A DNA stretch of 64,000 nt from JAWKNZ01 sp041391425 (GCA_041391425.1 JAWKNZ010000003.1:310001-374000), one strand, 5' to 3'. Positions 9,737 through 18,825 are shown, counted from the stretch's first letter. Numbers and translations: made by a program. Notes: generated by a model from the sequence alone, not told the origin.

Positions 9737-11026
9737 ATGGATGTGAATCAATATAAAATTAGGTGGTTAGCCAGAGTTTGCCTTTGGACGTTTTTGTCTT
9801 ATTTAATTGCTAGTACGTGTTATGCTGATCCGGATTTTGACCATCATCGTAATATTCTTCCAGGTGCAAGGGCTGCGGGCTTAGGGGGCGCCTATACAGC
9901 TATTTCTGATGATCCGTCAGGATCGTATTATAATCCTGCCGGATTGGTCTTTGGTAAAACAAATGAAATTTCTATTTCAGTTAATAGCCGGCAAGAGAGC
10001 ATTTTGAAATTCAAGGATATTGATGCACTTAATGGCCAGGATTTTGTTGAAAGGTCGACCGTTTTTTTCCCTAGTTTTGTGGGGGCTAGTTATCGATTTG
10101 GGTCAATTCAATTAGGCTGGTCTTATTTAACATTGGACGCAAAAAATGTTGATCAATCAGATCGATTTAATTATTTGTCGAATAGTTCGAATGTCCTCAA
10201 CAGCTATAATCGGACTCATCAAGAATCAAATTCATATTTTTTAGGTGGTGTAACAGGAGCAGTGCGCTTGGGAAAATCTGCGTCAATTGGGTTGTCAGGA
10301 TACTACTACCGGAGAGATATTATTGCTAGTAATCATCAATTGGTGAGGTTGGATAATAATAGTTTTTTGAGTGCGGATTTAAAATACACAACTGAAAACG
10401 AAGGTTTTCTTCCTATTGTTGGTTTTATGATGAGAAGTGGCTCACTTTCTTTTGGAGCCTCCGTTCGTCAGCCTTTTGATATAGCAAATAACACAACGAG
10501 AGTTTCTGATAGCGTTGTATATAATGGCGCGGTTGATAATGTTGATCCTGTTATTTCGAGCTCTACTGGTACTTTGGAAATTAATGACGAAGTAAATCCT
10601 TTAAGCTTTCAAATTGGTTTTGCTTGGATTGCAAATGAAAATTTTCTAATTAGTACTGATGTTGTTCAATATCAGGCAAAAGAAAGGAAAAATATTTCTG
10701 GTAATAAGTTTGATTTTAAAAGCACCCAAAATTATTCTCTAGGTGTCGAATTCGGTGGAGGCCACCTCTATCTTAGATGTGGAGCATTTACTAACAACTC
10801 CCAATTAAGTCCGTTGAAAGAAAGTGAGATTAATCAACCTACACATGTTGATTATATTGGTTATTCGGGGAGTATAGTGATCAAAACCAAAGATTTTAAT
10901 GGTGATCTTACTTTTATCGAGCAGATTGGCTCTGGATATGCACAAAAACTATCGGATGATCCAGATATTCAGGCTGTTGATGGTTATATGAGAACACTGC
11001 AGATTGGCACGAGGTATAATTTTTAG
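9737..11026 (+). CDS. FadL/OmpP1-like outer-membrane protein
   Basis: The mature N-terminus (PGARAAGLGGAYTAISDDPS then YYNPAGL) is the hallmark of FadL/PorV-type barrels, whose N-terminal hatch plugs the pore and which import hydrophobic molecules. The rest is amphipathic beta-strand and ends in Phe (QIGTRYNF). The frame is open from TTG 9698, but ATG 9737 gives a proper signal peptide ending ASTCYA before DPDFD. Substrate is unknown. The preceding 170 bases are the divergent promoter region shared with the LpxH-like gene. Confidence 0.83.
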   Translation: MDVNQYKIRWLARVCLWTFLSYLIASTCYADPDFDHHRNILPGARAAGLGGAYTAISDDPSGSYYNPAGLVFGKTNEISISVNSRQESILKFKDIDALNGQDFVERSTVFFPSFVGASYRFGSIQLGWSYLTLDAKNVDQSDRFNYLSNSSNVLNSYNRTHQESNSYFLGGVTGAVRLGKSASIGLSGYYYRRDIIASNHQLVRLDNNSFLSADLKYTTENEGFLPIVGFMMRSGSLSFGASVRQPFDIANNTTRVSDSVVYNGAVDNVDPVISSSTGTLEINDEVNPLSFQIGFAWIANENFLISTDVVQYQAKERKNISGNKFDFKSTQNYSLGVEFGGGHLYLRCGAFTNNSQLSPLKESEINQPTHVDYIGYSGSIVIKTKDFNGDLTFIEQIGSGYAQKLSDDPDIQAVDGYMRTLQIGTRYNF

Positions 11027-11078
11027 AAATTATTTAAGACGTGCTGCTCCTACTCTATTATAAAAAATTTTTAGTCTA

Positions 11079-11257
11079 GGGCGTGTTGACGTTTCATTTC
11101 CTACTACGAGCCAAACCCTTGAGTCACACCGTTGTCATGGTTTCAAAAATTATCCTCAATGTACATCTAGTACACCTCCGGTAATTTTTGAAACCCTTCC
11201 TAGCTGCGACTTTCAAGTATTTGTCTCTCGCTACGAAAATGAAACGTCAACACGCCC
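11079..11257 (+). mobile_element. Foldback MITE, copy 1 (TA-flanked)
   Basis: A 179-base element begins GGGCGTGTTGACGTTTC and ends with its reverse complement. It is bounded by TA on both sides (11077-11078 and 11258-11259). Inside, GGTTTCAAAAATTA recurs inverted around a TGTACATCTAGTACA centre, so almost the whole element folds back. It has no transposase. Near-identical copies occur at 14200, 19725 and 25710 (inverted), with a deleted one at 27063. TA duplication suggests an IS630/Tc1-type helper, which is inference. Confidence 0.88.
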
Positions 11258-11333
11258 TAATATATCCCTCGAGAGCTATCCATATTGTTTGTCATAAATT
11301 ATCTTTGTTTCTATTTAAGAAGAGGAAAAATTT

Positions 11334-12293
11334 ATGACTAGAGCAATGCTTTATTTAGTGCATGTTGCTTCGCAACTCATGTATCGATGGATCGATCCAT
11401 TTATTGGGGGGAAAGATTTTTTATCTGATTGCGTGCTGAGCTCAACTAAAGATTGTTTGTATGAACTAACATCAAGTGATTGGAAAGATTTACTATTAGA
11501 TCTCAATTTCGAATCCAAAATGCCTATGCACTGGCTTGATTTATATCTAAGTTCGAAAGAGGGTACGGTTTCGAGATTGATCCGATCGGCAATGGATCAT
11601 CTGCAACAATGTAAGAGGAATGGTGGGCATATTGTATTAATTTGCGATAAAAAATATCCGCCTTTATTGAGAGAAATCCCAGATCCACCTTTATGCCTAA
11701 CAATACGAGGAGATCAATCGCTTTTGGATTATAGAAAAATTTCTGTAGTTGGGTCGCGTAAGGCTTGTGCAAGAGCGTTAACAGTGAGTCGAGAGTTAGG
11801 TGAGTATATAGCAGAAGCACAAATGGCTGTGGTGAGTGGTGGTGCTTATGGCTGCGACATTGCCGCACATCGTGGTGTTTTGGCAACAGATGAGAACCCA
11901 GCACCAGCAATACTGGTTTTTGCTGGAGGGCTTGGTCGTCTTTATCCAAGAGGAAATCAGCTAATTTTTGAGCAATTGCAAGAAAAGAATGCTGTATTTC
12001 TCTCTGAACGGCTCTGGGATTGCCCTTCTCTTCCTAGAGATTTTCCTGTGCGTAACCGTATTGTCAGTGGTCTTTCTACTGAAACTATTATCGTGCAAGC
12101 CGGGCATCGCTCTGGAGCAATGACGACGGCGAGGTTGGCACTAGATCAAGGGAGAGACCTCTCTGTTTTAGATTTTACTGAGGATGATTTAGCCTCCAAT
12201 GGTAATGTACAACTGATTTCAGAGGGAGCAGCGTCATTCTACGATGTGAAAGATTGGAAGGAAAAGAGTTTGATGGGCTATGATCTTATTTAG
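11334..12293 (+). CDS. dprA: DNA-processing protein DprA
   Basis: DprA binds incoming single-stranded DNA and loads RecA during natural transformation. The Rossmann-type DprA core is clear: KYPPLLREIPDPPLCLTIRG, then ISVVGSRKAC, VVSGGAYGCDIAAHRG, FAGGLGRLYPRGN, FPVRNRIVSGLS and the SGAMTTARLALDQGRDL tail. The last is the Rossmann C-terminus that contacts RecA. At 319 residues there is no winged-helix C-terminal domain. The region before residue 110 is divergent. It is followed by smg, as in many proteobacteria. Confidence 0.93.
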   Translation: MTRAMLYLVHVASQLMYRWIDPFIGGKDFLSDCVLSSTKDCLYELTSSDWKDLLLDLNFESKMPMHWLDLYLSSKEGTVSRLIRSAMDHLQQCKRNGGHIVLICDKKYPPLLREIPDPPLCLTIRGDQSLLDYRKISVVGSRKACARALTVSRELGEYIAEAQMAVVSGGAYGCDIAAHRGVLATDENPAPAILVFAGGLGRLYPRGNQLIFEQLQEKNAVFLSERLWDCPSLPRDFPVRNRIVSGLSTETIIVQAGHRSGAMTTARLALDQGRDLSVLDFTEDDLASNGNVQLISEGAASFYDVKDWKEKSLMGYDLI

Positions 12294-12612
12294 AAGCTGC
12301 ATACTCACGATGGCTTTTGTCTGATTTGTGAAAAGAGGTGTCTTTATAATGATCATGTGTTTTTATTTTTTTATGTTCTGATGTTTCGTGTTTTTCTGTA
12401 AAGCTTTTGTAGCCACATGTCTGATTGGCTTGTATCGTGGATTATGTTTTTCGAAAATTGAGCAATATGGCCTGTCTAAAAAATAGTATTTGCTGTTATT
12501 ACAAATTTAGTACAGAATGGTAGTGGGCAATACTAATAAATTGTAATAAGAGTTTAAATGTCAAATAAAGCATAGGGCTTTATCTGATTTTTTAAAGTGG
12601 AGAATTCTTCTT
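12294..12612 (+). other. Gene-free spacer between dprA and smg
   Basis: About 320 bases with no convincing gene or terminator. GGAG at 12599-12602, just before ATG 12613, is the ribosome-binding site for smg. The length suggests smg may have its own promoter. Confidence 0.3.
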
Positions 12613-13176
12613 ATGGCTAAGATGAACCATCCCGATGTGGCTAAGAGTGCAGTAGATTCGCTTTTATGCTCTTCGACTTTAAAACAAGATTTTGAAAAAA
12701 CGACATGGTGGGCTGTTGTTGAGTATCTCTCCGATTTAGTTATTAGAGAAGATCTTGATATATGGGACGAGAATTATATTTTTACATCACTAAAAGAGGC
12801 TAATTTTTCTAATGGTGATATAGATAAGGCAATAAATTGGGTGCATGATGCGTCTATGATAGGTCGGATACAGGATACATTAGGTTTCATTCAAGAGAGG
12901 AATATAAGTAGAACTCGGATGGAAAATCCTTCGGAAAGCGCTTTTCTTTCGGCTGAATTATGGAAACGGTTAAATGGGCTGCGTATGCGAGGGGTCATTA
13001 CTTTAGGGGTTATGGAAAAAGTATTGGCCGCTTTGAGAAGTGTTGATTCTAGAGATTGGGCCGACGATGAAATAAGTGATTTTGTTGACTCAATTTTAAT
13101 GAAAGAGCTTGATACGTGCGTAATGAACTTTGAAGACTACCCTGAGTATCAAGACGATTATCGCCCATATTGTTGA
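12613..13176 (+). CDS. smg: Smg family protein (DUF494)
   Basis: The 187-residue product carries the DUF494 pattern: a segment WWAVVEYLSDLVI, then IFTSLKEANFSNGDIDKAINWV, then ELWKRLNGLRMRGVITLGVMEKVL and a DEISDFVDSILMKEL tail. Smg function is unknown, but the gene commonly lies next to dprA (smf), exactly as here. This supports the assignment despite low recalled similarity. The C-terminal acidic/aromatic tail (DYPEYQDDYRPYC) looks lineage-specific. Confidence 0.72.
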   Translation: MAKMNHPDVAKSAVDSLLCSSTLKQDFEKTTWWAVVEYLSDLVIREDLDIWDENYIFTSLKEANFSNGDIDKAINWVHDASMIGRIQDTLGFIQERNISRTRMENPSESAFLSAELWKRLNGLRMRGVITLGVMEKVLAALRSVDSRDWADDEISDFVDSILMKELDTCVMNFEDYPEYQDDYRPYC

Positions 13177-13234
13177 TATCAGGTAGTATTTGAATAAAAG
13201 ATCCTTATTTATTCAAAAAACCTACTGACGATAT
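13175..13234 (+). terminator. Imperfect hairpin after smg
   Basis: TTTGAATAAA at 13189-13198 pairs perfectly with TTTATTCAAA at 13208-13217. The stem can extend outward through AGGTAG/CCTACT and GATATC/GATATC with bulges. There is no clear U-tract, so it may be a processing or stabilising structure rather than a terminator. Confidence 0.35.
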
Positions 13235-13272
13235 CCCTTGTCAGATACACCTAAAATACTCATTTTAGTTTC

Positions 13273-14166
13273 ATGGATGTTTGGCTTGAAGATATTTTAG
13301 AAAAGTTTGACGATCACGATGTAGATGAAATTTTAATTAATTCAATTTACTCTCTTGAACTAGTTAGTGGTAATTCTAAAAAAATAGAAGCATCTCCTTT
13401 TAAATCGAAGGTAGATTTAACTCGCAGTATACAAGACTTTTCTTTTTCTCAAGGATTGCGCCTTGATCCTGTTTTACCTGCAAATGGTGGCATGATTGCT
13501 TCTACCCAGTATCGCTGGCATGCTATTATTCCTCCTGCCGCTTGCGATGGCCCTCTATTTTCTGTCCGTCGGCATCGATTTGCGAATATCGAACTAACAG
13601 ATTTTTTATTTGCTGACAAATCTATGGCCTTATATTTGGAGAATGCCTTTAGGATGAGGCTGCCAATGTTGATTTGTGGCCCTACAGGAAGTGGCAAATC
13701 AACTTTACTTTCTTCTTTATTAAAAAAGTGTTCTTTAGATGAACGGGTTATTATTTTAGAAAAAATTTTAGAGTTATCTACTCATAAAAATTGGATTCGG
13801 TTGGTAGCTCAACCGATATCAATTCAAACTGGAGCGCAGATTACTTTGAAAATGCTGTTTGAAGAATCACTAAGAATTAGACCAGATCGGCTGATAATTG
13901 GTGAAATTAGAGGAGATGAAATAGGAATATTTTTCGAACTGATATCGAGTGGGCATGGAGGTGCTGCTGCAACTATTCACGCTTCGTCTTTGGACGAGCT
14001 TGAGATTAGAATTATAAAAATGATGCTAAACTGTGGCTATTCATCAGAATATATCAAAATATTGTTGCTTTCGCTTGATCAGTTGGTCTGCGTTTTTTTA
14101 GATAGAGGTAATCCACCAACTGTGAAGCAAGTAAGCAAATTCAAAAACAAACTCGACCACTTGTAA
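13273..14166 (+). CDS. CpaF/VirB11-type secretion ATPase, standalone
   Basis: The protein is a hexameric traffic ATPase of the CpaF/VirB11 group: FSVRRHRFANIELTDF upstream of Walker A (CGPTGSGKST, about residues 135-144), an Asp-box-like segment, Walker B IRPDRLIIGEIRGDE and the His box SSGHGGAAATIHASS. Members power Tad pili or type IV secretion. At 297 residues it is shorter than typical CpaF and lacks the long N-terminal domain. No other pilus or secretion gene is adjacent. It lies downstream of dprA-smg, so a link to DNA uptake is conceivable but unproven. Confidence 0.88.
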   Translation: MDVWLEDILEKFDDHDVDEILINSIYSLELVSGNSKKIEASPFKSKVDLTRSIQDFSFSQGLRLDPVLPANGGMIASTQYRWHAIIPPAACDGPLFSVRRHRFANIELTDFLFADKSMALYLENAFRMRLPMLICGPTGSGKSTLLSSLLKKCSLDERVIILEKILELSTHKNWIRLVAQPISIQTGAQITLKMLFEESLRIRPDRLIIGEIRGDEIGIFFELISSGHGGAAATIHASSLDELEIRIIKMMLNCGYSSEYIKILLLSLDQLVCVFLDRGNPPTVKQVSKFKNKLDHL

Positions 14167-14187
14167 TCATGATCGAGTTTGTTTTTT
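14143..14187 (+). terminator. Strong intrinsic terminator overlapping the cpaF-like 3' end
   Basis: AAAAACAAACTCGA (14143-14156) pairs perfectly with TCGAGTTTGTTTTT (14173-14186), with a run of Ts at its end. The left arm encodes the last codons of the ATPase. The structure is nearly symmetric, so it can act in both directions. Confidence 0.85.
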
Positions 14188-14199
14188 GAATCTAAACTA

Positions 14200-14376
14200 G
14201 GGCGTGTTGACGTTTCATTTCCTACTACGAGCCAAACCCTTGAGTCACAACGTTGTCATGGTTTCAAAAATTATCCTCAATGTACATCTAGTACACCTCC
14301 GGTAATTTTGAAACCCTTCCTGCTGCGACTTTCAAGTATTTGTCTCTCGCTACGAAAATGAAACGTCAACACGCCC
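14200..14376 (+). mobile_element. Foldback MITE, copy 2
   Basis: Same element as at 11079, same orientation, 177 bases, bounded by TA at 14198-14199 and 14377-14378. It has small losses in the inner arm. It sits exactly between two convergent genes, just past the terminator of the upstream one. Confidence 0.88.
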
Positions 14377-14384
14377 TAATATTT

Positions 14385-15587
14385 TTATTTTCTTTTATAT
14401 GAGGAAGTGCTCAACTCTGTTGGTCTTTGATCTTCTTGAGTAGATCCGGTAAAAATATCTTCGTTTGTAGAAACTTCTCCCAATATAATTCCTTCTTCAG
14501 AAGGAGAAAGTATTGTGTATATAGCTTCTTCATTATTTGATAGATTTATTTTTATGCGGTCTGTACTATCTGGATTTATAAGATCTACAAAGTCTAATGA
14601 ATATTTCTTATCTGCTTCAGAAGCAAGCTGTCTTCCTGTACAAGCAATTCCTTCATACTTACTTGCAGAGTAAGAAAGTGCGTGTGCACCGGAATTTTCC
14701 TCAATTTTGATTGTTTCTAGTTTGTAAGCACTGCCTGAAAAATAGCATCTTTGATAAGTACCAGTTAAATTAGAAATAGATACTGAGATATCAGTGCGTC
14801 CATCGGTAGTTGTAGTTTGATCGTCGACCTTTTTTTCTAACTCGATATCTTTTTGAATATCTTGGCTTTTAGACGAAAGTTCTAGACTTATTGTATCTTT
14901 TGTCGCGTAAACTAATTCTTTATCGTTTTTCGATGTTACTGTTAGTTCATCACAATTGATTTGATCGACAGTGGTAAAATGACCAGTTACCATTTGGAAG
15001 ATAAAAGAATCGGTGCCATCAAATTCGGTTTGCAGGGTTAGGTTTTCCTTTTGACATTTTAGATTTGCAATGGAATTTTTATCTAACGTTAAGCTGTCAG
15101 CTGTTTGATTAGTGACTTTAAGAGATACTTTAAAAAGTGGGTCACCTTTAACAATGTATTGGTTTATAGAGTGTAATTCGAGTGTTCTTTTTGCTGTCAG
15201 TTCAGCAGTATCAGTCAAATTATAGTACCTTCTTCCATCATTTAATGGTTCATTTTTGAATATTAGTTTATCAGAATCTGGGCCGATAACCCTTAACGTG
15301 CATTTACTTCCAACAGAAATCGGTTTATCTGATTTTGGAGTGAAAATGGCGTTTTGATCTAGATCAGTAACTTTGCCTTTAATTCCGTCTTTGTCATTAT
15401 CACAGTATAGACGAAATTCTAAGTCGCTCAACTGGAGTCCATTAGGCGGTGTGCCTATTTCGCCTATTGAAGCTAAAATTGATCTATTGTCTTGATCTGT
15501 ACCTAATGGGGCAAGGCGTGATTTAAAGCATCCAACATTAACTAAAGAACCAGTCGCTACTGTTAATAAGAGCTTCCTCGTATACAT
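14385..15587 (-). CDS. Predicted lipoprotein, unknown function
   Basis: The 400-residue product starts MYTRKLLLTVATGSLVNVGC. This is a lipoprotein signal with Cys19/20 as the lipidation site. The mature part is beta-rich, with repeated Asp/Thr/Ser-containing stretches (YCDNDKDGIKGKVTDLDQN looks like a calcium-type D-x-D-x-D loop) and pairs of cysteines in KCTLRVIG, NLKCQKE and INCDEL. I recognise no family. The 3' end lies 8 bases from MITE copy 2. Confidence 0.75.
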   Translation of the reverse strand: MYTRKLLLTVATGSLVNVGCFKSRLAPLGTDQDNRSILASIGEIGTPPNGLQLSDLEFRLYCDNDKDGIKGKVTDLDQNAIFTPKSDKPISVGSKCTLRVIGPDSDKLIFKNEPLNDGRRYYNLTDTAELTAKRTLELHSINQYIVKGDPLFKVSLKVTNQTADSLTLDKNSIANLKCQKENLTLQTEFDGTDSFIFQMVTGHFTTVDQINCDELTVTSKNDKELVYATKDTISLELSSKSQDIQKDIELEKKVDDQTTTTDGRTDISVSISNLTGTYQRCYFSGSAYKLETIKIEENSGAHALSYSASKYEGIACTGRQLASEADKKYSLDFVDLINPDSTDRIKINLSNNEEAIYTILSPSEEGIILGEVSTNEDIFTGSTQEDQRPTELSTSSYKRK

Positions 15588-15754
15588 GTCATAACCTCCT
15601 GAAACCGCCCAAAATTAATAAGATAGAGCTATCTGTAAATAAGCAAGCTTTGTGCCGATTATATTTTTCTTTAATATTAAATGGTTATGGAGGTGAAGTC
15701 TAGTCATTAGTTTAGATGACTGTCTTTTTTGTTGTCAGTTGTGAGTCAATACGA

Positions 15755-15806
15755 CGATGCCATTGCATTTAGCCTCTAAATGCAATGGCATTGCTTGGAT
15801 TTTTTG
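15755..15806 (+). terminator. Orphan intrinsic terminator in divergent region
   Basis: ATGCCATTGCATTTA (15757-15771) pairs perfectly with TAAATGCAATGGCAT (15777-15791) around a five-base loop, extended by one G-T and one C-G pair. It is followed by TTGGATTTTTTG. Its U-tract direction is plus, yet the nearest upstream plus-strand gene ends at 14166 with its own terminator. It may end a short untranslated RNA starting after 15600. The rest of 15588-16002 holds no other gene that I can support. Confidence 0.65.
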
Positions 15807-16002
15807 TAAATGGTTTTACATTTGTTTAATGCTTTTTCATTAATATCTGGTATAACACAATCATATTATTCTTAATAAGTTATTAAAATTAAAATTAAAT
15901 TAAGGATTGATTTTTATCATCTGGTTCAATTGTTGAACTAACTAATAATAGCTTGCTGAAGCTATACTTTTATCAATTCAACTTTAAAAAAGGAAAATTA
16001 CA

Positions 16003-16503
16003 ATGAGTAAAAACTTAGTTACCTTTAAAAGGAAAAGTTTTTTGTTTTCTTTAATTACATCAGCATTTGTGGTTGGTTGCGGGTCAACAGCAAAGACAAC
16101 TAGCAATACAGCTTCGAAAGAAACCAAAGAAAAAGTTAATAAAATGGAAGAAAAAAGCAACGCGGAAAAATATATAGAGCAGTTACCAGCATATATAGCG
16201 CAGCTACCAGCAGATGCGAACCTACTAGAAGCTGCGATTAAATTGGCTTATACAAGTACACCAGAGTGTAAATCTATTGATTCTTCTGATCTAAATAAAT
16301 CAATCACTGAAACTAATAATACAAAAATTAAGTGTCTTAAAGAAGTAAATTTAAAGTTGGAGAATCTGCAAATCAACCCTCCGGGACCAACCGCGGATGA
16401 AAAAACTGAACAAAGGTTTCGGATACACGTTTATTTATCTGATAATGCGCAAACGATATTAATGCTTCAATTAAGAAATGCACACAGAAAAGCAGCCAGG
16501 TAA
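16003..16503 (+). CDS. Small predicted lipoprotein, unknown function
   Basis: The 166-residue product begins MSKNLVTFKRKSFLFSLITS and continues AFVVGC. This is a lipobox with Cys at about position 26. The mature part is charged and mostly helical (KEKVNKMEEKSNAEKYIEQL), with two cysteines (TPECKS, KIKCLKE). An AAAAAAGGAAAA ribosome-binding site precedes ATG 16003. No family is recognised. Confidence 0.72.
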   Translation: MSKNLVTFKRKSFLFSLITSAFVVGCGSTAKTTSNTASKETKEKVNKMEEKSNAEKYIEQLPAYIAQLPADANLLEAAIKLAYTSTPECKSIDSSDLNKSITETNNTKIKCLKEVNLKLENLQINPPGPTADEKTEQRFRIHVYLSDNAQTILMLQLRNAHRKAAR

Positions 16504-16547
16504 GCCCCTAAGTTATTCCCTCTTCTCTCCTCCTAGATACAGGAGTT

Positions 16548-16588
16548 TAAAGCTTATTAGCAGCCTTTTGAGATGCTAATAAGCTTTA
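16548..16588 (+). terminator. Perfect 15-bp hairpin after the small lipoprotein
   Basis: TAAAGCTTATTAGCA (16548-16562) pairs perfectly with TGCTAATAAGCTTTA (16574-16588). The arms are long but the following sequence (TTAATCG) is a poor U-tract, perhaps because the IS66 remnant inserted 6 bases away displaced it. Confidence 0.6.
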
Positions 16589-16594
16589 TTAATC

Positions 16595-16930
16595 GTAACT
16601 ATTCAGCGTATATCTGCTCCTCTGGTTCGAGCATTCTAGCGATTTGAGCAAATGCTGAATGCCTTCGTTTGATGGAAGTTATAAGATAACTCCGAATTCT
16701 GCAAAAATACCTTGCACCATTCATGGACCGAAAGCACCCAGAAACCTCCTGATGGACTTTTGCAATTCTGATGTCTCGCTCAGCTTTATTGTTAGTAAAC
16801 GGTAATTCGACTTCCTTCATGAAGAGTAAAGTTTCGGCTTTATAGGTGGCAAGACGATCATCCGCGAAAAATCTTGTCATATTCGAAAACATCGCCTGTT
16901 GGTATTACTTTATTGCGTAAGTAGTTTGAG
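16595..16930 (-). mobile_element. IS66-family transposase remnant with one terminus
   Basis: On the minus strand the 97-residue frame (16599-16892) matches the C-terminus of IS66 transposases: VELPFTNNKAERDIRIAKVH, VSGCFRSMNGARYFCRIRSY. The DDE-domain Glu lies in NNKAERD. The stop codon falls inside the terminal repeat GTAACTATTCAGCGTA that begins at 16595. The N-terminal two thirds and the other terminus are absent, and an in-frame TAA lies 6 codons before the apparent ATG. It is a dead copy. Its terminus is shared with the mobile elements at 34395 and 38211. Confidence 0.88.
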
Positions 16931-16961
16931 AGATAAGTTATTTTGAGTCTTCCTTTGAGCT

Positions 16962-18692
16962 CTAATTGAGCTCAAAGGAGAAAATAAGTGGGTAAATTAA
17001 TTCGAGTAATCTATTTTTTATTTTTAGGTGTTTTCCTACCAAACAATACAGAAAAGACTTTCTTAATAATACCACCCGTAGTTTGAGGAATTTTACCTTC
17101 AGGTAGTGAGGCTGTCTTTGCTGTTGTTTCACGATTTCTAAAGTTCTTGTCTTTTGAATGGCCTTTTCTGGTGCCTGATTTTTCTTACCTTTTCCTCTAA
17201 AGTCATTGGACTTTTTGGCTGTGTGAGTTTTATGCTTGCCATGTGTTTTTGCATGTGACGGAGTTGATGGGGATGCGGATTTTTTTCTCGTGTCATTATG
17301 GGATTTGGTGTTCGCTTGTCCAAAATTATCATCAAAAGGGTTGCCGGCTTTGTCGGTGATTTCGAGGAAGGAAGGATCAAACCATTCAGCACTTGGGGCG
17401 TTATCTCCTAATAGGGTTTTAATACGCTCGAAGTTTTCTCCGTATTCTTCACAAATTAATGAGTAGCTAGCACCATAGGCGCCGGCGCGGGCTGTACGCC
17501 CAATTCTATGGACATAATTTGCAGCTTCATCTGGAATATCAAAATTATAGACATGGGTGATATCTGAAACATGTAGTCCTCGGCTTGCAACATCTGTTGC
17601 TATTAAGATTTTTAAATCTCCACGTTTTATCTTTTTTATGAGATTAATGCGCTTTCTTTGTGGTAGGTCGCCTGTGATTAAATCGGACGAAATACCATTG
17701 CCTTTGAGTTTATAGTGTAGCCATTGTGCAACGAGCTTTGTATTCGAAAAAATAATCGCTCTATGCGGTTGATGTTTTTGAAGTAGGCCTAAAATTACCT
17801 GCAATTTGTTAGTGGAGTCACAAAGTATCGCATGCTGTTCTATGTGTTCAGGTGCCAAAACTTCAGGACTAACCGATATATATTCGGGTTTATTAAGGTA
17901 TTCGAAGGCAAGTTCTTTCACCTTTTCGTTGGAAGTGGCGCTTAGCAATAATTTTTGACTATCTTCAGGGAGCTTTTCCAGAAAAAATTCAACATCTTCA
18001 ATGAAGCCCATATCAAACATTCTGTCTACTTCGTCGCAGACAAATAGTTGGCAGTCTTGCATTGAAACTATCTTTTTCTTGTAGAAATCTATGAGACGGC
18101 CTGGGGTTGCGACAATGAGATCGACCCCTTTTGTGAGTTGATCTGCTTGCTTTTCATAATCAATGCCTCCGTAGACAGCAATGGATTTTGCTCCTATTGG
18201 ATTTAAAATTTGATGGGCATCCTCTTGGATCTGGATGGCAAGCTCACGGGTCGGTGCCAAGACAATTGAAAACGGCCGGGCTATTTTTTTTGAACCTTCG
18301 TTTATCTCATCTTTCTTTTTTTGCATCCAACTATTGGCGAAGGTAATGAGAAATACCCCGGTTTTGCCAGTCCCTGTTTGGGCAAAGCCGGCAACATCAG
18401 TTTTTGCGAGGGTGTATGGTAGACATAAGGCTTGTACGGGAGTTGGCTCTTTCCACCCCACCGTCTGGATAACTTTAAGCAGGTTTGCATCCAACTCCAA
18501 GCTTTCAAAGGAAGTGCAGGTCTTTTGAGGGGTATTCGCCACTGGTTTTGCTGATTCATTTAAAAGCAGAGACGGGTCAATTTTACCGTCATCCTTAATG
18601 GGGTAAATGGAATTATCGACATCCCCATCAGCATCGGAGTTGTGTTCCAGCTCTGTTGTTGCGATGCCGGTATCTTTATCGAAGTCTTTCAT
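16962..18692 (-). CDS. DEAD-box RNA helicase, frameshifted C-terminal tail
   Basis: ATP-dependent RNA helicase core: Q motif EPTPVQALCLP, Walker A AQTGTGKT, PTRELA, DEVD (in VCDEVDRMFDMGF), SAT, and helicase C motifs ATDVASRGLHV and HRIGRTARAG. About residues 25-75 are an acidic leader; after residue 480 comes a basic Lys/His/Ser tail typical of RhlB/RhlE/CsdA-like enzymes. Near 17164 the frame appears shifted. In the -1 frame the tail continues as SLPEGKIPQTTGGIIKKVFS, then a short basic end with a stop at 17011. The annotated frame instead ends in an atypical hydrophobic stretch. The core is intact. Confidence 0.9.
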   Translation of the reverse strand: MKDFDKDTGIATTELEHNSDADGDVDNSIYPIKDDGKIDPSLLLNESAKPVANTPQKTCTSFESLELDANLLKVIQTVGWKEPTPVQALCLPYTLAKTDVAGFAQTGTGKTGVFLITFANSWMQKKKDEINEGSKKIARPFSIVLAPTRELAIQIQEDAHQILNPIGAKSIAVYGGIDYEKQADQLTKGVDLIVATPGRLIDFYKKKIVSMQDCQLFVCDEVDRMFDMGFIEDVEFFLEKLPEDSQKLLLSATSNEKVKELAFEYLNKPEYISVSPEVLAPEHIEQHAILCDSTNKLQVILGLLQKHQPHRAIIFSNTKLVAQWLHYKLKGNGISSDLITGDLPQRKRINLIKKIKRGDLKILIATDVASRGLHVSDITHVYNFDIPDEAANYVHRIGRTARAGAYGASYSLICEEYGENFERIKTLLGDNAPSAEWFDPSFLEITDKAGNPFDDNFGQANTKSHNDTRKKSASPSTPSHAKTHGKHKTHTAKKSNDFRGKGKKNQAPEKAIQKTRTLEIVKQQQRQPHYLKVKFLKLRVVLLRKSFLYCLVGKHLKIKNRLLELIYPLIFSFELN

Positions 18693-18825
18693 TTAATTTT
18701 ATCCTAAAAATTCAATCGGTTACTTGTGAACTGGACTGTGCAAAGCTTGAAAACTTAAAAAAAATTATTTAAGTCGCCTCTTTTCTTTCCGATAAGAGAT
18801 TGATTTTTCAGAGGAAAGAAAGACA

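Noticed and set aside
12286..12435. Minus-strand open stretch with a Lys/His-rich end (KIKTHDHYKDTSFHKS) after dprA
   Set aside because: About 50 codons, no start codon or ribosome-binding site, overlaps the dprA stop, and no family is recognised.
14179..14361. 60-residue ORF, and a similar 78-residue ORF at 25658-25894
   Set aside because: Both lie within copies of the foldback MITE and recur only because the element does; no start signals.
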